This document shows, one piece after another, positions 57,081-64,000 of a stretch of DNA of 64,000 bases; within the stretch, counting starts at the first letter, position 1, and every line of letters starts with the position of its first letter. The notes under the pieces are model-generated. The model worked only from the letters and a program-made list of their open reading frames with translations, ran no database searches and was not told the origin of the DNA. Made by a program: the position numbers and the translations under genes. The stretch comes from Mortierella alpina (taxonomy: Eukaryota > Mortierellomycota > Mortierellomycetes > Mortierellales > Mortierellaceae), in NCBI GenBank assembly GCA_029449245.1, contig JANATF010000001.1, positions 744,001-808,000 on the forward strand, given 5' to 3'.

Positions 57081-60000
57081 ATGGCCCCCCTGTCACCCCA
57101 AGGCAACTCAAGGACGCTCCGGTCACCGGCTGCCGGTAGCCCTGTTCCACTCACAGGCATCCCTCCTCCCGCATCGAGCAGCCTCCAGCGCCGGTCGCTA
57201 GGCCCACCGCCCTCAGCACAGTCCACATACTCTGCAAAAAACTTTCATAACATGTCAACTCCCGAGCAGCAATCGCTCCTTGCAGAAGCCATCTCCATCC
57301 ACAACCCTGGCCTCCTCGACACGGCCCGCATCAGAGCAGACTCGGTCGGCTCCCCCTCAGGAACAGCAGCCTATTCTTCCCCTCTACCCACCTCCTTCTC
57401 TCCTGGAATCCCTGCCTCGAACCGCACCCACTCGCCAACGGCCTTTGCCTCCCCTTTATCCTACCGTGCCTCACAGACGACGACGACGACGCCTCGACGA
57501 CCCAGCGCCTCGGGCGCGATGACACCGCACTCGGCCATCTCACCCCTGACAACCTCTTTCCTGCAACAGTCGCATCCATCCTCAGCCTCCTCCTCTCCCG
57601 TCACCGCAAACCCGCCCTCCACGACACGTCTATCGCGCCTCTCACTCGGCGCCAATGCAGGCTCGAACCCCGTATCCGCGTCGAACACGCGTGTGATGAT
57701 GAAACAGCCAATGTTTCAGCGCCCGCCCAGTGCGGACGGCGGCGCCTCAGGGACGACCAATGCGGCAAACTCCGCTGGGACCCTACCGACCATTCCAGCA
57801 TCAGCAGCGTTATCTCAGGCCCAAGGACAAGGTCAGAGTCAGCTTCCAGCTTCGCTCGAAGGCATAGAGCTCGGCGACAGGGTCGTCGTCGAAAGCATGG
57901 GTCTCACGGGCTATTTGCGCTTCGTGGGCACGGCTGCGTTCAAAACAGGCCTCTGGGCTGGAATCGAGCTAGACACTCCCACGGGCAAGAACGATGGAAG
58001 TGTTGCTGGGTAAGGATGCACGGCTTTTTTTCGCACAACGTAGCGGCAGTGGCACGAAACTATTCGGGTGCTAACTTTTTTTACATTTTTTGTTTGGTAA
58101 ATAGTGTCGCGTACTTTAACTGTCGACCAAATTGCGGCATCTTTGTCCTGGCTGCAAAGATTGTAAAGACCGAGTTGTTGATCCCGTTCTCCTCAGCGCC
58201 TGATGAAAATGATGCCCAGGCTACTGCTGCTGCTGCTTCTGCTGTTAGACCACCTTCGCTACAAGAAGATACGCAATCTACACCATCGCCCGCAAACAAT
58301 GCTGCTCAAGCAGCCTCCAGAATCACGGCTGGATCCAGGGCATCAAAGTACATTGGAGTCACTGCTAGCCAGCTCAAACAACGGCACACAATGCCACCGC
58401 CTGCCAACTCTCGTTCTCTAGCTCAACAACCTCAACAGCAACAGTCGACGACAGGCGACACAGTGTTAGGATCACCCACAAGCGCAAGAACACTCGCTAA
58501 TGGCTCCAGTCGCGTCAAGACAACTTCGCCCACACCAGTCGCCCACACCGGTCGAGCGGGACTTGGCTCTCGCCTTTCTCAGCCAGGCTCAAAGACATCT
58601 CTTTTGTCCATGGCTAACAAGCCAGGCACCACACTCGCAAGGTCGGGATCAACAACCACCTCTCCGCCAAGCTCAATGACCAGTCGTCCACGAACATCAC
58701 CTACTCCCGGTCGTCTAATGTCCTCTCCAAGGCGACTCTCTTCACGCGCATCGGATACCTCAGATAATGGTAGCAGTAACGGTTACAACTACAACAAAAA
58801 CAACAGCAGTAACAGCAACAACAGCAACAATATGTCTATAGCCTCGTCGCCCAAAAACTTGCTGGACCAGGCAACGCTAATCCAAATGGCAGAGTCCCCC
58901 AAGGGTGATTTGACAGTGCAACTTCAACAGCTTCAATTGGATTTTGGTGTCGCTGTCGCAGAGAACAACATGTTGAAGACCGAAATGAACCAAACCAAAT
59001 CACAACTCGAGATGACGCGCCTGCTCGAGAAACGTGATCTCTCCTACGACGAACGTGCGTTCCTGAGCAAGAGTCTCGGCCGTGGCGGCATCGACGAGCG
59101 TCTCGCTCAGGAACTCGATGAGCTTCATTCCATGAAAGACCTCTGGGAAAAGGAAAAGTCTGCCAAGGATCTTGAAATCAAGGGGATCACAGACAAGATG
59201 ACAGAAGCCTGGCTTGAGGCTGCACGGTCACAAAAGGAACGAACAGCACTTTTACAGGAAAAGCAAGCGTTGGAGGAACGTCTCAAGGAGTTGCAAGCGA
59301 GCAGTAGTGGAGGCGGCGGTAGTGTCCTGCCAGGATCTGACGCGGATCAAAAAGATCCTTCTATCAACGCTGCCAGTGACGAGGAGCAACAGGAACAACA
59401 TCAATTAGCCATCGATTCTTTGACAAAGGACTTGCACGCAGCAGACGAGCGCATTGCAGCTTTGGAGCTCAGGTTGCAACAATACGAATCGCAAGCGGCC
59501 GAGGATGACGCCGCGCTTCAGGAGAGAGAAGAGGCATTGACAGAGACCCGCATCCACTATGCGGAGCAGTTAACCCTCCTGGAACAGGAGCGAGATGATC
59601 TCCAGGAAAGACTAGATGACCTCGAACTCGTTCTCAAGGTCACGACCGAATCTCTTCAATCGAAACTGGAAGCCGCTCTGCGGGACATGGCCCATTCGCA
59701 GGAGCAGCTACACGAGGTGCAAGCCCGACTGGACCACGAGGCCGAAGTCCGACGAACCAAGGAATCAGAGGCCGAGAGTGGATATCGGCAAATGGAGACA
59801 GACCTGCAGCAATCGCAGTCGCTTCTCGCCAAGACCGAGAAAGTGGTCAAGGAGTTTGAGGCAAAGACTAAAGAATACGAGTCTACAATATCAAAGCGAG
59901 AACAAGATATTGCCTCGCTTAAGCTGGAACTTGACGATCTAGCAGGGATGGTCCAGAGCGAGGAGGTCGACCGGATGCGCAAAGTTTGGGAGCATGAGAA

Positions 60001-61980
60001 GAAACGTCTCGAGGACGAGGTTGCAGAGAGCAAAATCGTCATTGCCGATCTTCGACAAGAAATCCAACGCTTGAAGGCCAACGAGGAAGATCTTTCGGGA
60101 CAGATCGCCGATTTGTCATCTGCCATGTCTGCGTGGAATGTGACCAGGAGCGAGATGGAGGCCGAGATGACGCGTCTTCAAAGATCGTCCGAGGAGGCTC
60201 AGGAGCAGTTCTCGAAAGAGCGATCAGATTGGCAAGGCAAGGTCGTCGAGTCCGAGATGGCACTTGAGGCACACGCTTCTGAGACAAAGATCAAGATGAA
60301 AAGCTTGGAGGCCATCGCCTTGTCGGCCGAGACATGGAAAGAGCAGTGTGAGGTCTTGCAATTAGAGTTGAATCTAAAAACCGCCAGCGCCGTGGACGCA
60401 GGGGTTGAGGTTGCAGAGGCCATTTCTCAAAGGGACGCATCCAAGCTTGAGGCAAGCGCTATCAGAAAGGAACTCGAGGACACCATCTCACAGCTGGCGG
60501 TCAGTCACCAGGAAGACCTTGAAAAGGTACAGCGGAAGCAAAATGCAGCAGAAGATGAGAAACTGGGACTATTGACCAAGGTCTCAGAGTTGGAGGCGGC
60601 GCTCGCCCTGTCTGCATCTGTTTCGGCGAAAGCGACCTCTGTGGAAGCAAATGCCGTAGAATCTCCGACCCAGAACCGGTCGGATCTGGAGGAGGAGATT
60701 GTGCAGCTGAAGAGGATGGTCCACGAATTGACACGAGAAAATGTCACGGTCGCGAACGTCAACAAGAAGCTGATGCAGGAGCACGACAATCTCATGGAGG
60801 CTCACAAACATGTTGAGACCGAGTGCCTCAAGTTGATGGACGAGGTCGAAAGACTGCATGCCGAGAGCCTGACAGCTGCTTCAATGGACGGCGAGTCCGA
60901 AGGAGCTGAGGAGAAGGACGACCAACCAACAGAGTCGATGGAGAACATTGAGCCCAAGTCCGCAGCAACGGCGTTCAAGGAGACCATGCCTGAAAGTCAT
61001 GGACCCACCCAGGCCTTACCCTCTCAATCGCAGTCTGTGATCCGACTCGAGGGCCTTTTGAAGGAGAAGCAGGCGCTTTTGGATCGACTGACCCAAGCCC
61101 ATGCCTCAGAGATGCGAGATCTGCGCCAACGATACATTGATCTGGACCGCTCCAAAGCCTACGAGGTGGGACAGCTGAACAAGGAGCTGACGGAGCTCGA
61201 GTCACTGATCGAGAGCAAGATATTTCACGAGGCCGATCTTGAGGAGGAAGTACAGAGGAAGCAGAAGGAGATTGACTGGCTGCGACATGAAATTTCAGAC
61301 TTGAAGAATCAACCTAGCGGGCATGCAGGATCGACTTTTGCACCAACGAGCCGATCGGACTCGACCAACAACAGCCACCTTGGCGGTTATCGATCCGCTG
61401 CCTCATCAAGGATGGCTTCAGGGGCACAGAGTCACAGGGAGGGTCCCAGCAGTGGTGACACGAACGCCGAGCCAGCATTGTTTTGTGAGGTTTGTGAAGT
61501 CAAAGGTCACGATATTGTTACCTGTGCGGCTGTATTTGGCGCCAACAACAACAGCAAGGCTGGGCTGAAGATGTCTACTTCAAGGTCGTCACTCATCAGC
61601 ACACCCGTACCTTCCGAGATGGAGGACGAACGACCTGTAAGTTGCAACCCTGTATTTCGATGTATTTCTAATACCTACCTATAGGCAATCGCTTGATGAA
61701 AGGTGATCTGTGCCCTCACGGAATCATTGAGCCGTGTTTGACAAATCTCATAATTGCTACGACATGGCGGATAGTACTGCGAGAACTGTGAAGAGTTTGG
61801 CCTTCATTACACAGACGACTGTCCCGACGAATCGTTGACGTAAGTATCGATTCTCCAACCGACTGCGAAGAGGGTAAAAATGGAGAACGAAAATATAATG
61901 AAGGGCTTGGCGCCTCGTGGGATGTTGGAGAAAAACTAACCACACTCTCCTTTTCACTTTGTACCACCTGCAGATACTGA
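57081..61980 (+). CDS. CLIP1: CLIP-170-like CAP-Gly microtubule plus-end protein
   Basis: Four exons: 57081-58009, 58105-61636, 61775-61839 and 61974-61980, giving 1510 residues. A Ser/Pro-rich head (about 255 residues) precedes a CAP-Gly domain (LGDRVVVESMGLTGYLRFVG, then GKNDGSVAGVAYFNC, residues about 259-330), split by intron 1. A long Ser/Thr-rich linker and about 800 residues of coiled coil follow. The C-terminus has two CCHC zinc knuckles: FCEVCEVKGHDIVTC and YCENCEEFGLHYTDDC (residues 1488-1503). The tail after the second knuckle is short and ends in Tyr1510. In CLIP-170 the CAP-Gly binds tubulin or EB tails and the knuckles recruit dynactin/LIS1. The last two exons are 65 and 7 nt and easily missed. 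There is one CAP-Gly here; animal CLIP-170 has two. Confidence 0.93.
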
Positions 61981-62333
61981 GACGTGGTGGACAGCGACTT
62001 GGGATCCTATTGACAGCTCTTCCGACATGCCTGAACGTCGGACCAAAATGCGCCGGTCTTCTGTTCTCTAGTATAGGTTCTCTCGTCCTGTAAACCAGAG
62101 GCCGCATTACATGACGTTTGAAGGAACCGCTCATGTTCTTTGCGGATCAAACTGCATATTAAAATACCTTAATGAGACCCTTTGTTAGACACTCCGCGAT
62201 GCCTATTTGAGTTGACGTGACTAGTGCCTACACGAAAGTCACACCTACTGCACACCCTGCCCATCCTGCACACCCATAATGGCGCAAAATCCCGATTTTC
62301 CGATTACGTTAGGAAGACTTTTTAATGACGGTA
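61981..62333. other. Convergent intergenic
   Basis: 3' ends of the CLIP-170-like and hydrolase-like genes. Nothing else seen. Confidence 0.35.
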
Positions 62334-64000
62334 CTACATGCCGTTAGAGTCGAGCCAGGCTGTGATTCCCTGAATGCCTTGCTCCCACTCTGTGTTATCC
62401 GAGACCATGATCAAATGTCCGCCATCGTCTCGATCCTCGAGTTCGATATGGTCGACCTCCTGTGCCAGAAAATGATGTTCCTTCACATCCGCAGTCGACA
62501 CAATTTCGTCTGCGTTAGAAGTGACCAAGAGGATTGGGAAGGTGGGTTCGAATTCGCTTTTGGGTATGGTGTCATAGATCGCCAAGGGCAGCTGCTCCAG
62601 GGGTGACTGGATCGATGCCTCAGACTCTACAGTCTGCTCGGGATAAAACGCATCATCTTGTTCCTTGAGGTCCAGTGTCTGCTTGGCACTTGTTTCTTGG
62701 TCCACGGCGGCTTCTGGAGTGACCTGTGCATCGGCCGCTGACTCTCCGACTGGGACCGAGTCCTTTCCAAGTGTTTCAGGCGTGGATATCGTAGATGTCG
62801 CGGTGGCTGTGGATTCCTCGGTTGCGTCTCCAGGGGAGCCACTCGCCGACATATGATGTTGCTCTTGCCTTTCGCTTGTATGCAAGGTTCGTTGGTCTTC
62901 TTGTTCCTTCTGCTCCTTCTGCTCCTTCTCGTCCTTCTGCTCCTTCTCGTCCTTCTGCTCCTTCTCTTCCTTCTTTTCCTTCTGCTCCTTCTCTTCCTTC
63001 TTTTCCTTCTGCTCCTTCTCTTTTGCTTTTTCCTTTTCTTGAATCTCCTTGGCTACGAGATCGATCTTGTAGACCGCCTTTTTGGGCAGGACATATGTTT
63101 CCCGGAAACCTTCTTGAGCCAATACATCCGCATGTGTCTCAAACTTGTACTCGGGTTGATTTTCTGACGGTGTTGCTTGAGCTGTTGCTGAAGTTGACTG
63201 TTCTCCGTCCGCCTTTGGATCTGCTACGGATATATCCTCCGCTGGTACTGTTGCTGCTGTTGATGACGGTGATGGGTCAATTCGTTTGATTTGAAGCTTG
63301 TGTGACAGTTCCTGGAACCGACCCTTGATGATCTCGGGGATGAAAGGCGAGACGAGGACCAGAGCACTAACAGGGTTGGACTCGACATATTTCTGTGCAA
63401 CGAGTGCATGTAATCCATGGGCGATCAAGATAGGCGGGTAGAAGGAGTGGTCGGTCTCGATGGAAGTCTTTAGGACCTTGACAAAATGACGAATGTATGC
63501 GTCTCCCGAGTCGAGTTTCTGTGGAGGCATGGCAAGTTCAATGCTGGTGCTCTGATATCCTTGGTCTGCCAAGCTTGTCTGCCAAGTATCGCGGAAGCAC
63601 CTGTTAACAAGAACCATCCTCAAGCGTGTTAGCGGGTGTATTTGGATGGATGGAAAAAGAAGGATAACTATTTCGGCTCAATCAGAGCGTTGCTTTACCA
63701 GTTGCCACCAAAGGGTCCCGTCAGAAGCACGACCGGGGTTGGTTTGAGGAACGCATATGTCGTGGGAGGACTAACGGTGCAGGCAACCGCCTCTGGAGGG
63801 TTGTCCAGGTTGGTGGGGATTGGCTTTGATTCAGCACCTGCTGCTTCTGATGCGGCTGCTGTAGACTTTGCGATGGTCGTTGCTGCTGCTGCAGTTGCTG
63901 CTGTGCCTGATCTCTCTGCTGGTGGAATGTCGGGGTTGTACCGACGCGCGGTTGTGGAGAAGAAGGCAGGGCGGCGAGGCAATGCGCCCAGGAATGGAAC
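62334..64000 (-). CDS. Mitochondrial alpha/beta-hydrolase-fold protein, 5' end outside the window
   Basis: Exons from beyond 64000 to 63699 and from 63600 to 62334 (stop). The visible N-terminus (LPRRPAFFSTTARRYNPD) is a typical mitochondrial presequence, followed by an Ala/Thr-rich linker. The hydrolase core is recognised by PVVLLTGPFGGNWCFRDTWQ, then YPPILIAHGLHALVAQKYV, VSALVLVSPFIP, PILLVTSNADEIV and DDGGHLIMV (His of the triad position). The nucleophile elbow, normally G-x-S-x-G, reads AHGLHA, so the Ser is missing. A highly charged insert of repeated KEKEQK/EKKEEK (residues about 200-250 of the visible part) interrupts the lid region. It is probably a non-catalytic or atypical family member. 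Function unknown. Confidence 0.8.

Noticed and set aside
55872-57139. Long ORFs on both strands between the NAD kinase and CLIP genes
   Set aside because: They are biased by GAGC and GGACAA repeats and overlap each other; no conserved motif.

Overview
The window looks like nuclear DNA of a filamentous fungus from an early-diverging lineage, most likely Mortierellomycota/Mucoromycota. The reasons are short GT-AG introns (about 85-450 bp), CT-rich or TATA-type promoters, fungal-type families (GPI-type GH18 chitinase, Rog1-like lipase, mini-calmodulins) and families absent from many ascomycetes, such as a phosphorylase-kinase regulatory subunit, a SIKE/FGFR1OP2 homologue and a CLIP-170 with CCHC knuckles. 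This placement is inference from gene content, not from a search. All exon models below were built by eye from splice consensus, reading frame and family alignment; every multi-exon model closes in frame.

Layout: (1) 1-9.2 kb holds the 3' end of an Acinus-like EJC/ASAP gene (+), RPL32 (-), queuosine-salvage hydrolase QNG1 (-), two tandem two-EF-hand mini-calmodulins (+) and a chitinase (-). (2) 9.2-26 kb holds a U2 snRNA gene (copy A, 10569-10753), a SIKE-family STRIPAK protein (+), a secreted Cys-containing protein (+), a DUF676 lipase (-), a large membrane-anchored orphan (-), a 3.7 kb gene-poor stretch, and an SLC35F transporter (+) followed by a degenerate copy of its own last exon. (3) 26.6-34.5 kb holds a C2H2 zinc-finger regulator (-) and the seven-exon phosphorylase-kinase regulatory subunit (-). 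(4) 34.5-39.7 kb is an accessory block: a second U2 snRNA gene (copy B, 36350-36532), directly followed by a tandem array of about 570-bp units, then a tiny secreted-peptide gene whose repeat domain is split by an in-frame TAG. (5) 39.8-52 kb holds a head-to-head FRG1/KDM8 pair, a secreted M28 aminopeptidase, an eight-exon coiled-coil protein, a remnant with a TnpB/Fanzor-like zinc ribbon, and a class-V aminotransferase. (6) 52.3-64 kb holds an NAD kinase with a GC-AG intron (-), a CLIP-170-like CAP-Gly protein (+) and the 3' part of a mitochondrial alpha/beta-hydrolase-like gene (-) running off the window.

There is no operon logic. The functional echoes are RNA processing (Acinus-like, FRG1, two U2 genes), calcium/glycogen signalling (mini-calmodulins, phosphorylase-kinase subunit), microtubule or coiled-coil proteins, and secreted or cell-surface hydrolases. 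I see no evidence that these form a physical cluster with a single function.
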